Notes: generated from the letters alone by a model not told the origin. 36,311 nt of DNA from Prevotellaceae bacterium (GCA_031263185.1 JAISGH010000025.1:1-36311), one strand, 5' to 3'. Positions 1 through 10,300 are shown, counted from the first letter of the stretch. A program made the numbers and translations.

Positions 1-511
1 AGAGGGGCCGGGGGTGAGGTCTCTATGGGATGACACTGTTAACTGTTATATCTTGTTTATTCGTCATTGCTAAATAATCCCTACGGGATTATTTAAAGCG
101 ACAATTTGAAATACACCCAAATAATAAGGTCTTTTCTTTTTTCGGAATATTGAAAGAAAATGTTGTGCCTTAGCCACAGGCGCACCTAAAAATACCCCAC
201 ACAGCTATTCGCGTACATTACTTCCTGCAAAAACTTCCCGCTTCCTGCAAAACTTTTGTTGCTTTCCTCCGAAAAAAATAACGATTGCTTCAACGAACAT
301 TTTGAGCTTGCTATGGAGATATGCCGCATTATGCCTATCCTAATAGTTAGGTATTGCCATTTTGGTAAAATATCCGTAATCTTGCTCCCCCGAAATGGAG
401 CAAAATACCTCTGCACCCGCGAACCGGTGCGCTGTGGCGAGCGGGTGACGCAGCGCATTTTTTACGGCAGCTTTATACGGAAATCGCCTTACAATTATCA
501 CAACAATTAGG

Positions 512-544
512 TATTGCTACTCAAATGGAATACCCATAACTTTG
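512..544 (+). promoter_or_regulatory. Bacteroidetes-type promoter upstream of the porin-like gene
   Basis: TAACTTTG at 537-544 matches the TAnnTTTG -7 consensus; a TATTG -33-like element lies at 512-516, about 20 bp upstream; 29 bp before ATG 574. Confidence 0.5.
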
Positions 545-573
545 AAGCTTAAAAATGGACACAAAAAACCGAA

Positions 574-1890
574 ATGAAAAAAAATAGCCTGCTTTTTTTT
601 ATAATCTTCCTAATATACGCGCTTTCTTCCGCCGCCCAAGATACGATACCTGCAAGCAGCGGCCTGCCTGCGGCGGCCTCGCTGTGGAGCAAAGCAGCCT
701 CGCGCCTGCAAATCGGCGGCTACGGCGAAGCCGTGATGCAGCGCATGCTTTACAGCGATAGCCCTTCGCGCTACGCCTACCCCGCCAGCCACGCCAGCGA
801 AACGCACGGGCGGATGGACTTGCCGCACGTGGTTTTCTACTTGGGATACGACTTTGGGCGCGGCTGGAAAATGGCGACGGAGGTTGAATTTGAGCACGGC
901 GGTGCCGGCGCAGCTTACGAAATAGAAAAAACCGAAGCCGGAGAGTACGAAACCGAAATAGAAAAAGGCGGCGAGGTTGCCATTGAGCAGTTCTGGATAG
1001 AAAAAACGTTTGCCCCCTACGCCAACCTGCGCATGGGGCACATCATTGTGCCGGTGGGGTTGACCAACCAGCACCACATGCCCGTTGAATTTTTTTCGGC
1101 GCTGCGCCCCGAAGAAGAGTCGGCAATACTGCCCTGCACGTGGCACGAAACCGGCGTGAGCTTTTGGGGACGTGCGGGCGCGTGGCGCTACGAAGCCCTG
1201 TTTATTGCCGGATTGGACGCCGAGCGGTTTAGCGACGCGGGCTGGATTGCCAACGGCTCCACCTCGCCCTACGAGTTTAAAATTGCCAACGCCTACGCCG
1301 GCGCTCTCCGCCTTGACAACTACTCCGTGAAAGGGCTGCGGTGGGGATTGAGCGGCTACTACGGCTACAGCGCCGCCAACAGCCTGAAGCCCGAGCGCTA
1401 CGCAGCGCGCAGCGCAAAAGGTATTGTTGCTATCGGCGCGCTCGACGCGGTGTACAACGACCATAACGTATTAGCCCGCGCCAGCTTCATTTACGGCAAC
1501 TTGGGCGGCTCGTACGATATTTCGATAGTAAACAAGCGCCTGCCGTCGGCAAGCCCTTCGCCGCGCACCGATGTGGCCTCCGACGCGCTGAGCTGGTACG
1601 TGGAGGCGGGATACAACGTGCTGTCGCTCTTCAGCCACCGCCGCAGCAGCAGCGAGGCCAAGCTGTACGCGTATGCCCACTACGGCTTTTACGATTCGAT
1701 GTACCGCACGGCAGAGGGGATTCCCGACAAGGCGTGGTGCGCGCGAACTATCCTCAGCGGAGGGCTGAATTACTTCCCCCTGAAGGAGGTCGTTATCAAG
1801 GCAGAGTACAGCTTCGGCAAGCTGGCTGCGCCGTACAACAACGAACCTGCTATTTCGCTGGGCATTGGCTACGCCGGAATGTTCAGGTAA
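574..1890 (+). CDS. Porin-like outer membrane protein
   Basis: 438-aa ORF with an N-terminal signal peptide (MKKNSLLFFIIFLIYALSSAAQ) and a beta-barrel-like pattern ending in an aromatic residue followed by Arg (GIGYAGMFR); lies next to imelysin/DHOR genes. Confidence 0.75.
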   Translation: MKKNSLLFFIIFLIYALSSAAQDTIPASSGLPAAASLWSKAASRLQIGGYGEAVMQRMLYSDSPSRYAYPASHASETHGRMDLPHVVFYLGYDFGRGWKMATEVEFEHGGAGAAYEIEKTEAGEYETEIEKGGEVAIEQFWIEKTFAPYANLRMGHIIVPVGLTNQHHMPVEFFSALRPEEESAILPCTWHETGVSFWGRAGAWRYEALFIAGLDAERFSDAGWIANGSTSPYEFKIANAYAGALRLDNYSVKGLRWGLSGYYGYSAANSLKPERYAARSAKGIVAIGALDAVYNDHNVLARASFIYGNLGGSYDISIVNKRLPSASPSPRTDVASDALSWYVEAGYNVLSLFSHRRSSSEAKLYAYAHYGFYDSMYRTAEGIPDKAWCARTILSGGLNYFPLKEVVIKAEYSFGKLAAPYNNEPAISLGIGYAGMFR

Positions 1891-1975
1891 CTTATTTGAC
1901 AATACTCTTTGACGACGTTCTTTGACGACGCTCTTTGACATGCTGTTTACACGCTTGCGCTTTTGAAAAAAAACG

Positions 1976-1983
1976 CTACCTTT
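1976..1983 (+). promoter_or_regulatory. -7 promoter element for the toxin-antitoxin pair
   Basis: TACCTTTG (TAnnTTTG) about 35 bp upstream of the likely ATG at 2016. Confidence 0.5.
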
Positions 1984-2015
1984 GCTTCGATTTAGGCAAA
2001 AAATTTTTTTACGCT

Positions 2016-2498
2016 ATGCAAACATACCAAATTAACGCTTGGGTTTCGGAGAACGGAATTATCTCGCTCCCCAACATGCCGGACTTGTACAACAAGAAGG
2101 TACAGCTGGTGATTACGCTCAAAGAGTCGGAACCGAAAAAATCGGCGACGACGAAAACAAAAACGCTCGAATTGGCAGCGAAGAAAACGGAAACAGAAGA
2201 GGCAAAAAAAGACAAAAGCCAGCTTGTTTCGGATTTTGCGGCGTTGTGCCATTCGGCAAAAGTAGAGGCGGAGGCAGATGCCGCGAATTTTCCTAAAAAA
2301 CGCCTTGCTACAGATTTTTTAAGGAAATGGTCGGGTATCATCAAAGATAAACCCGACTTGCCGGATGAAGAGGAAAGCCTTGTAGATAAGCTTAGGTACA
2401 AGTACCTAAAGAAAAAGTACGATATAGATGGCAGCTACATATCCGACGAGGATGTGGACGACGCTCGGTATGATTACTTAATGGAAAAGTACAAATGA
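2016..2498 (+). CDS. Putative antitoxin partner of the PIN-domain toxin
   Basis: In-frame ATG at 2016 gives MQTYQINAWVSENGIISLPNMPDLYNKKVQLVITLKE..., similar to small antitoxin N-terminal domains; 4-nt overlap (ATGA) with the PIN gene. ORF-track start 1935 extends upstream of the -7 element. Confidence 0.6.
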   Translation: MQTYQINAWVSENGIISLPNMPDLYNKKVQLVITLKESEPKKSATTKTKTLELAAKKTETEEAKKDKSQLVSDFAALCHSAKVEAEADAANFPKKRLATDFLRKWSGIIKDKPDLPDEEESLVDKLRYKYLKKKYDIDGSYISDEDVDDARYDYLMEKYK

Positions 2499-2920
2499 TA
2501 AAGGCGCTAATAGATACTAACATCACCGTAGATGTTGCCTTGGAAAGGTCGCCTTTTGATAAAGAAGCGAAAATCATTTACGAGAAAATCGACCACAAGG
2601 AGCTGCAAGGGTATATTTCGGCTTCGACTATTACGGATATTTTTTATGTAATACGTAAAAAGATAGGTAAAGAAATGGCTTTGCAATACCTGCAAGATCT
2701 ATTGGAAGTAGTTGACATCCTACCCGTTAATAAAGACACTATCCATGCTGCCCTGGCGTCCGGCTGGAGCGATTTTGAGGATGCCGTGCAGGCTCAAGTA
2801 GCTTTGGAGAACGGAGTAGACGTTATTGTGACAAGGGATATGAAGGATTACAAAAAAATAGAAAATATAAAAGTTCTCCCTCCATCCGACTTTATCAGGT
2901 ACGTGGATAGCCTCCGGTAA
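2495..2920 (+). CDS. PIN-domain protein (VapC-like toxin)
   Basis: MIKALIDTNITVDVALERSPF... with ...DFEDAVQAQVALENGVDVIVTRDMKDY: the acidic D-x-N, D/E and TRD pattern of PIN domains. Confidence 0.85.
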   Translation: MIKALIDTNITVDVALERSPFDKEAKIIYEKIDHKELQGYISASTITDIFYVIRKKIGKEMALQYLQDLLEVVDILPVNKDTIHAALASGWSDFEDAVQAQVALENGVDVIVTRDMKDYKKIENIKVLPPSDFIRYVDSLR

Positions 2921-2955
2921 AAGCTGGAAAAGCAAAAAAGCACAGGAAGGAACAG

Positions 2956-2999
2956 AGCGTGTAAACAGCATATAAAAATTGACGTTTACGCGCTTTTTT
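2956..2999 (+). terminator. Rho-independent terminator after the PIN toxin
   Basis: AGCGTGTAAAC ... GTTTACGCGCT stem (11 bp, one wobble) followed by a T run. Confidence 0.75.
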
Positions 3000-3061
3000 C
3001 ATGGATTTACAGAACACCAAATAATCACACTAACGCTAACTTTTAAAACAATTATTAAAAA

Positions 3062-4228
3062 ATGAAAATGTCCTTCAAAACCCTTTTAAAGGGAGCGACA
3101 GCCGTAGCGCTGCCAATAGTTTTTGCTTCTTGCGAAAAAGACAAGAATACCGACGTTGTCAGCATTGACGACACGTACAAAGCCATCCTCAAAGAGTATG
3201 TGGACGGCGTAGTGGTGCCCACCTACAAATCGCTTGCCGAGGCAGCGCTTGATATGCGTACCGCTAACGAGGCATTGAAGACCAATGCATCGGAGGCAAA
3301 TATTCAAGCCGCTGCTGATGCATGGATGGCTGCGCGCATTTACTGGGAAAAGAGTGAAGCGTTCCTTTTTGGCCCCGTGAGTGAAGATGGCTTCGACATT
3401 GACGCGCACATCGACTCGTGGCCGCTGGAAAAAGACGCTATTGACGAAGTATTGAACAATGATGCTACCGGGCTTACCGGAGAAAGCGCATGGCGCGACC
3501 TTGATGCCGAGGTCATCGGCTTTCACACCACCGAATACCTGCTGTTCCGCGATGGACACGCACGCACCAGCTTGACCCCCGCAGAAGTAAAATACCTGAC
3601 CGCTGCTACCGATGCCCTGATATGGGACTGCGCGCTGGCATACGTGGCATGGGCTGGCGAAAATAACGTGTCGGCAGACATTAAAGCCGTCTTTAACGAA
3701 AATGCAGAAGTGGTAGCCGCCTTGAATGGCAATACCACCTATCAGAATTTCGCCGATAAGCTTAAAAACGCTACCGGCAAATACGAAGGAAGTTTTGTTG
3801 CCGCCATGAGTGAGATTTCAGACGGCGGTGCCGACATTTCCGATGAAGTAGGCGCCACAAAGATTGAATCGCCCTTTGCAAACCACCTGGTAGAAGAGGT
3901 AGAATCGTGGTACAGCTGGCACTCGCTCGACGACTACACGAACAACATCATCAGCATTAAAAATGCCTACTATGGAGGTATTGGCCTCAGCACTCCAAAG
4001 GCAAATTCCATGAGCGCCTACGTGGCAAGCAAAAATGCCCAACTGGATACTAAGGTTAAAGCGCAAATCGAAGATTGTATTACAAAAATCGCTGCTATCG
4101 GCACGGGTAACAAATCGTTTTACGAAGTGGTACGCGACCAGATTAATGGTACGCAGGTAGATGCCGCTGTAGATGCTTGCGCCGAATTGGGAACTTTATT
4201 AAAGCAAGTTACCAGTAGTATAGAATAA
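3062..4228 (+). CDS. Imelysin family (peptidase M75 / IrpA-like) lipoprotein
   Basis: Lipobox IVFASC; GFHTTEYLLF matches the imelysin GxHxxE motif; adjacent to a DHOR gene. Confidence 0.85.
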   Translation: MKMSFKTLLKGATAVALPIVFASCEKDKNTDVVSIDDTYKAILKEYVDGVVVPTYKSLAEAALDMRTANEALKTNASEANIQAAADAWMAARIYWEKSEAFLFGPVSEDGFDIDAHIDSWPLEKDAIDEVLNNDATGLTGESAWRDLDAEVIGFHTTEYLLFRDGHARTSLTPAEVKYLTAATDALIWDCALAYVAWAGENNVSADIKAVFNENAEVVAALNGNTTYQNFADKLKNATGKYEGSFVAAMSEISDGGADISDEVGATKIESPFANHLVEEVESWYSWHSLDDYTNNIISIKNAYYGGIGLSTPKANSMSAYVASKNAQLDTKVKAQIEDCITKIAAIGTGNKSFYEVVRDQINGTQVDAAVDACAELGTLLKQVTSSIE

Positions 4229-4264
4229 ATTTTTTTGAAACTTGAATATTAACAAAAAGAAATG

Positions 4265-4294
4265 TTCTGCAAGCGTACCATTGCGCTTGCAGAA
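4265..4294 (+). promoter_or_regulatory. Intergenic hairpin between imelysin and DHOR genes
   Basis: Perfect 11-bp arms TTCTGCAAGCG / CGCTTGCAGAA with an 8-nt loop. Confidence 0.6.
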
Positions 4295-4321
4295 TGTTTC
4301 CATTTAAGAAAAAAAGGGAGA

Positions 4322-5875
4322 ATGAAAATGAAAGTAAAAATGAAACAACGTGCTCAGCTTATTTTGGCTGTTACATGTGCAGCTTGTTTGGCGGCCTGCG
4401 AAAAAGACCAGCCTAATGATAGCAACACCAAGCCGGACAAAGAATACAGCGAAGAATACTACGCCGGCGGAAAAGCCGGGACGGTATTCATCACCTCCTC
4501 GTTTGCCTACAAGCAGCCCATGCCGGTGATTGACGAAGACCCCACGCTCTACAAGCAGTTTATGCGCGGCGAGCGCATTTCCGACAGGAGCTTTGTGGCG
4601 ACGGAAGGCATGGGCTACTCAGGACTTGGGCCTGTCTACGTGCGCAAGTCGTGCATTGCCTGCCACCCCAGCTACGGCGGGCACAGCCAGCGCATAAGCG
4701 GCAAGTTCGACAGCAACGACAGCCGCAACGGTTACCTGCTCACCATTTACGATCCTAATTCGCCCACGCTGGCGATGAACACCACCTACTTTACCGGTAT
4801 GCCGCAAACCCGCGCCGTGTTACCGTTTAAGCCGCCCATCGACGAGAACAAGGGCAACGGCATAACCATCACATGGCTGAACCACACCGACGATTACGGC
4901 AACAAATTTCCCGACGGCGAAACCTACGAGCTGATTTACCCACAGGTAACCATCGATCAGGAGGCCGTCCTGTTTGACGCAAGCGAAGTTGACATGAGCA
5001 AGCATAAGGTGGGTATCGAGGCCACCATCGGTATTTACGGCACGGGGCTGCTCGACGCCATCTCGGACGAAGACTTGCGGGCAGAGCACCAGCGGCAGCA
5101 GGAGCGCGGATACTGCCAGGGGCTTATCGGCGCAGACATTGACGACGACGCCACCGGCGGCAACAAGTACTACCCGGGCAAGCACCCGGGGCGCTTTACC
5201 TACCTCTGCACCCGCGGGTCGCTCGACAACGGGCCGGGCGCCAACGCGATATGGAACATCACCAACGTAAACCGCACCGACCGCACCAGCCTTTACATTA
5301 CCCGAAAATACGCAGAGAAGATGTCGCAAGACCCGGACGTGCGGCAGCTCTACAGCGGGCTGACTTCGGAGCAGATTGCTGATTCGCTGATGTCGAGCAA
5401 GCAAAAGCCGGAAATGACGATGGACGACTACGAGGCGTTTATGGTGTGGCACCGCGGCCTTGCCGTGCCCGCCGCCCGCAACCTCGACGACCCGAAGGTG
5501 CAGCGCGGAAAGGAGCTGTTCAGTAGCGCAGGCTGCGCTGCCTGCCACCGCCCCTCGTGGAAAACGCGCGACAACTACCTGCCGCTGCCCGCTATTTCCA
5601 ACCAGACCATTTATCCCTACACCGACCTGCTGCGCCACGACCTCGAAATGCACGAGCCGGGACGCGCACAGGTGTGCCGCACTACGCCGCTATGGGGGCG
5701 CGGGCTGATGAAAATCGTGTCGGGGCACAGCGACAGGCTGCACGACCTCCGCGCCCGCAACACCGTAGAGGCCATCATGTGGCACGGCGGCGAGGCGCAG
5801 CAGAGCAAGGAGAAGTTCCGCAACATGCCGAAGGAAGACCGCGACGCGCTGATACAATTTTTGGATGCAATATAG
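4322..5875 (+). CDS. Di-heme oxidoreductase (DHOR, COG3488-like putative thiol oxidoreductase), lipoprotein
   Basis: Two heme-binding motifs CIACH and CAACH; lipobox LAAC; ATG 4322 (MKMKVKMKQRAQLILAV...) is preferred over 4262, whose extension would encode the hairpin. Confidence 0.85.
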   Translation: MKMKVKMKQRAQLILAVTCAACLAACEKDQPNDSNTKPDKEYSEEYYAGGKAGTVFITSSFAYKQPMPVIDEDPTLYKQFMRGERISDRSFVATEGMGYSGLGPVYVRKSCIACHPSYGGHSQRISGKFDSNDSRNGYLLTIYDPNSPTLAMNTTYFTGMPQTRAVLPFKPPIDENKGNGITITWLNHTDDYGNKFPDGETYELIYPQVTIDQEAVLFDASEVDMSKHKVGIEATIGIYGTGLLDAISDEDLRAEHQRQQERGYCQGLIGADIDDDATGGNKYYPGKHPGRFTYLCTRGSLDNGPGANAIWNITNVNRTDRTSLYITRKYAEKMSQDPDVRQLYSGLTSEQIADSLMSSKQKPEMTMDDYEAFMVWHRGLAVPAARNLDDPKVQRGKELFSSAGCAACHRPSWKTRDNYLPLPAISNQTIYPYTDLLRHDLEMHEPGRAQVCRTTPLWGRGLMKIVSGHSDRLHDLRARNTVEAIMWHGGEAQQSKEKFRNMPKEDRDALIQFLDAI

Positions 5876-5884
5876 TTGCTGTAG

Positions 5885-5904
5885 AGACGGGGCGCGCCCC
5901 GTCT
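5885..5904. terminator. Perfect palindrome, possible terminator
   Basis: AGACGGGGCGCGCCCCGTCT, 20-nt perfect palindrome 10 bp after the DHOR stop codon. Confidence 0.5.
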
Positions 5905-6000
5905 TTACCACCCTCTTTCCCCCCGTGCGCCGTCATTCCCGCGAAAGCGGGAACCTCCTCCACAACCTGCCGCACTTGGGACGACAACCGTATGCTAAAA

Positions 6001-6059
6001 CCGTATGCTAAAGCATACGGTTGTCACCCCTGCGGGGTTCGCCGTCCCGGAGGGACGGC
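6001..6059. repeat. Dispersed palindromic repeats
   Basis: CCGTATGCTAAAGCATACGG (6001-6020), also at 30889-30908 and 36146-36165; GCCGTCCC..GGGACGGC hairpin at 6041-6059 with the GACGGCGCAAG tail seen elsewhere in the window. Confidence 0.8.
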
Positions 6060-6111
6060 GCAAGTGTCTATTGAACATAAATTCTACTATGCTAACTTTT
6101 ATTCAACGGTT

Positions 6112-7245
6112 ATGAAGTACGTTAAGCGCAGCACTTTTGGGGCGCTTCTTGCAGTGATGCTGACCCTTGCGGCGGCTACCGGCGTAGAAAAAATCTACGG
6201 CAACGATTTTGTCCACGAGCACGTTTACGGTGCATGGTGGTTTGCGGCGCTGTGGGGCGTACTTGCGGTATCGGCGCTGGCGTACATATTCCGCGTAGCG
6301 CTTTACCGCAGCAAGCCCGCGTTTGCGCTGCACTGCGCGTGGGCGATTATCCTGCTTGGCGCGTTGCTCACCTTTACCACTTCCGAGCGCGGCTACATGC
6401 ACATCCGGCAGGGCGAAACCGTCCGCGCCTACACGTCGGACAAAGACACCGCTGAGCGCCCGCTGCCCTTTGAGGTAAAGCTGGTGCTGTTCGACATAGA
6501 GTACCACCCCGGTACGCGCGACCCCGCCGACTACATCAGCTTCTTGAAGGTGGACGGCGAGATGTGCCGCGTATCAATGAACAAAATATGCACCCGCCAC
6601 CACTACCGCCTCTACCAAATGGACTACGACCCCGACGAAATGGGCGCCGTGCTCGCGGTGAACCACGACCCGTGGGGCATTGGCGTTACCTACGCCGGCT
6701 ACCTGCTGCTGGCGCTGTCTATGGGCTGGCTGCTGTGGCGGCGCATAGGGTGGAAAGGTTTGCTGTGGACAGCTGCGCCCGTAGCCGCCCTGTGGTTTTA
6801 CATTTCGCAGCTTAACCCCATGACGCCGGTGCTGCGCTCGCCCATGCTGGCGGCGCACGTATCGGTGATTATGGCGTCGTATGTGCTGCTTGTATTTATC
6901 ACGGTGACATCCGCTGTAGGCTTGTGCTCCCGCAAGCGCAGCGAGCGGCTTTACCGGTGGAATACCGTGCTGCTTTACCCAAGCGTTTTCCTGCTCGCAG
7001 CGGGCATATTTATCGGCGCCGTATGGGCCAACATCTCCTGGGGGCGCTACTGGGGCTGGGACGCCAAAGAAACGTGGGCGCTCATTACGCTGCTGGTTTA
7101 CGCCATTCCTTTTCACCGGCAAAGCCTTGCCCTGCTCCGCACACCTTCCAAATTTCATTGGTACTGCTTGCTGGCTTTCGCCGCCGTTGCCATGACCTTT
7201 TTCGGCGTAACGTACCTGCTCGGCGGTATGCACAGCTACGTGTAA
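6112..7245 (+). CDS. Cytochrome c biogenesis protein, CcsB/CcsA (ResB/ResC) fusion
   Basis: WANISWGRYWGWDAKETWALITLLVYA matches the CcsA Trp-rich heme-handling motif; N-terminal ResB-like membrane segments; ATG at 6112 is preferred because upstream translation runs through repeats. Confidence 0.85.
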   Translation: MKYVKRSTFGALLAVMLTLAAATGVEKIYGNDFVHEHVYGAWWFAALWGVLAVSALAYIFRVALYRSKPAFALHCAWAIILLGALLTFTTSERGYMHIRQGETVRAYTSDKDTAERPLPFEVKLVLFDIEYHPGTRDPADYISFLKVDGEMCRVSMNKICTRHHYRLYQMDYDPDEMGAVLAVNHDPWGIGVTYAGYLLLALSMGWLLWRRIGWKGLLWTAAPVAALWFYISQLNPMTPVLRSPMLAAHVSVIMASYVLLVFITVTSAVGLCSRKRSERLYRWNTVLLYPSVFLLAAGIFIGAVWANISWGRYWGWDAKETWALITLLVYAIPFHRQSLALLRTPSKFHWYCLLAFAAVAMTFFGVTYLLGGMHSYV

Positions 7246-7305
7246 AGGCTATTTCTTCTTTTATTAAGCGTACTTGCGCCGGAGTTGACGGACGAAGTGA
7301 AGTGT

Positions 7306-10300
7306 CTATTTCATTATCTTCTCAACAATCTTATCTATTTCGGCCAATTCCTGTGATAGGTGTTTTTTGATTTCTCCGCGCAGCTTACCGAGCGAATGTG
7401 CCGACAGGTCATTTTGCGGCGGATTGCTCTCAACAAACGCTTTTGTCTTGTCGGCGCAAAGTTTTCCCAATGCGGCCAACTTTACGTGCTGCTTGCTTGA
7501 TGCATTATACTTTGGGAAGTAAATATTGAGAATTTTTTTGTGAACATGCCGTGGCCCAAACAAGCCTCTTGCCTGAAAATTTTTAATCCGCTTATTCGGA
7601 ATGGACGAATTAAGAATAGCAGCCAAGTAATTCGCCTCCAGCTCGTTGTCAGTATAAAAAACATACGTTGTTGATTCAACAAAAAAATCAAAATCAAGCG
7701 TGTGCCTGTCAAATACCAAAGCGTTGGCATCTTTTGCCGAAGCGGTGTAAAGCGCCAAGTAGCGGGCGTTCAGGTTTTGGTCGGTTAGCTTATTCAGCCA
7801 ATTCAAATAATCGGAAGCGTTAATGCTTCTGTTTTTCTCCGTTCTGCTGATATTCCAGCTATTTTCTGCATTTTCAAACCATCGCCACGCCTTGAGCTCG
7901 CCGGCCTTCATCAGCTGCTCGGAGGTGTGGAGCTTTACTCTTTTCAGCCCGTCTTCTTCTTTCTCCACCGTTATGGGTAAGGCGACCCAAGCGGGATGGT
8001 GCAGGTAAAATGGCAGAATGGACTTTGAAATGGCCGTACGGAAAATAAACTTATTCTCAACCTGCCCCTGCAGCGCCATTTTCCACGGCGCTTTGGCGTC
8101 TAACAAAGCATCCGCTGAAGTTTTTACGCTGATAATGTTGAGGCTTTTAACTAAGCTATCGGGTATTCTTTTACTCGACAAATCCTTGCTTGCCACATCA
8201 ACAAAGTAAAATGCGCGGGGCACGATAGTCGCGCCCTGCTTAAAAAGCAGCCTGTACGGATTTTCGGCATGTTGGGCGCTGCCTTTAGCGGTCGAAAAGG
8301 CGGTTGACTTGCCCTGCTTCACCAAATGCCACTGAACGGAAGTTTCCTTTAGCCGCGCTTCGGCAGCGTCGTAGTGGCAGTTGTGCGCGGGCAGGCGCCC
8401 GGCAAGCTGTTTCCCCTCTACCGCTACCGGCAGCTTGCCGTTTCCGTTGCCATTTCCATTTCCGTTGCCATTTTTTTTAGCGGCAAAAAACACGCAGCTT
8501 GGCACGCGAAAAAGCGGCTGCACGCTGTCCAAATCCCAAATGGCGGTTAGCTTAAATCCTTTTGCCTCTCCGCTGCGGGTGCGGTCGTGCTGGTCGCCGC
8601 TAAAAAACGAGCGCGGCAGCACAAACGCAAGCCGACCGGTTTCTTTCAAAAAGTAGCTGCTGCAGTGCGCCAAAAAGATGGCCGCAATTTCGAGGTGCGG
8701 ATAGTTGGCCAATCGCGTGGGCTTCACGCTGTACCGCTCAGCCAAGCTGTTGAGCACATGCTGGTAGTCCTCGCTGTTCACTGCGCTGTAGGTCAGCCAG
8801 GGTGGGTTGCCGATGACAAAATCAAAAAATTGGTGCAGAAAGTAGGGCTTGTACTGGTTGGAAATTATGAACTTCCATATGCTGTCGCGCTTTTGCTCTT
8901 TTGCCTTCTTAAAACCCCGGTAAATATTGTAGTAGCTTTCTGCTAGCGAGTGGCTTACATTGCTTGAGATTTGTTTTTGGAAGATGCCTGTAAAATCTTT
9001 CTGTGAAATTGATTTCCCATTTAAGCCGTGCACCGAAAGCTCATCACAAACCTCAATAGCCCGGTTAAATTCATCTATATTGTTGAAAATAAGTGAGTTG
9101 ATTTTGTACTTTTCGCGGTCAATAGGCATTTCAAATTCTACGCCCCACAGCGTATTTTCGTTAACCGGTGAGTAGAGCGTATTCGCAAGCAGGATGTTGA
9201 GGCGAACGGGCTGCTCGGAGCCGGTAACTGCTTTTCCCAAGGCAAGCAGCACGGTGGTTTTGGCGATTTGCACGGAGAGCGGGTGGATATCGATACCGTA
9301 AATTTGCCGGCTGATTTCCTCGGCAGTCGCCTCCGGGTTCTGCGTTTTTATTCGGTGAATGGCTGCCCGCAGGAATGAGCCGCTGCCGCACGAGGGGTCA
9401 AGTACTTTATGCTGCTTTTTGATGTCAAGCTCGCTCACAATACGCTCGCAGAGCCAGTCGGGTGTGTAGTACTCGCCTAAGCGGTGGCGCGTGTCGAGGT
9501 CAATCAGCTCCTGGTATACGCCTTTGAGAATATCCTCGTTTACATTTTCAAAATCGAAAGTTGAGAGCTCTTGCGCCACAAGCCGAAATACTTTCTTCAG
9601 CTTCGGGAAATTGCGGCTGTCGCTTACCCAGTGAAAAAAGTCGCTATCTACAAAGTTGGCGATGTTGTATTTTTGAAAAATGCTGCCGTTCAGAATGTTA
9701 AACATTGTATCGTCGTCAATGTAGTCATCGCTCGACACCACCGAGTAGGCAAGCATTTTGGAAAAAACGCTCAGGTAGGAGTGAATCAGGAAAGCGTCTT
9801 GGCGCTGCTCGAAGTGCCCGTAGGCTACGCTGAGAAATTTGCGCCACTGCTCGTGCGACGCCTGTATCTCGCCGTACTTCTTGGCGTCGTTGAACCACCG
9901 GTTTAACTCCCGAAAAGATTCGATAAAAATAGCGCTCTGAAACCCAAAAGATTCCTTCACGCTTTTTAGCGTGGCGCGCTGCTTGGCTTCCCGAAAGAGA
10001 AAGCGGTCGAGCCAGTAGTAAAACTCCTCGGCGTTATTTTCGGTCAGCGTAAAGGAAAAATCGGTCTCGTTAAGTATAAGCTCGTGCTCCTGCAGCGTTT
10101 CGAGCCTGTCGATGCAGGAAACGTCCGGCACAACTATCTTCCAGCTGATAAAGTCGGAGGCTATAAGCGTAAAGTCAAACCCTGCACCCGAGCGCATTTT
10201 GCCCAGCATGTAGCCGGCCAGCTGCTCTTTTGCATGACCGTACGTTGCCCGCAAATCGTTCTCAAATTCGATGATGATATTGTTGTAAAGCGTATCGGCC

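Noticed and set aside
186-510. Two small overlapping ORFs upstream of the porin-like gene
   Set aside because: No domain or promoter fit; sequence is hairpin-rich intergenic DNA.
610-1464. 284-aa antisense ORF in the porin-like gene (and similar antisense ORFs in rpoB, rpoC, DHOR and ccs genes)
   Set aside because: No recognisable domain; explained by codon bias of the sense gene.
5557-6111. N-terminal extension of the CcsBA ORF
   Set aside because: Translates the DHOR 3' end out of frame plus intergenic palindromes; the real start is probably 6112.
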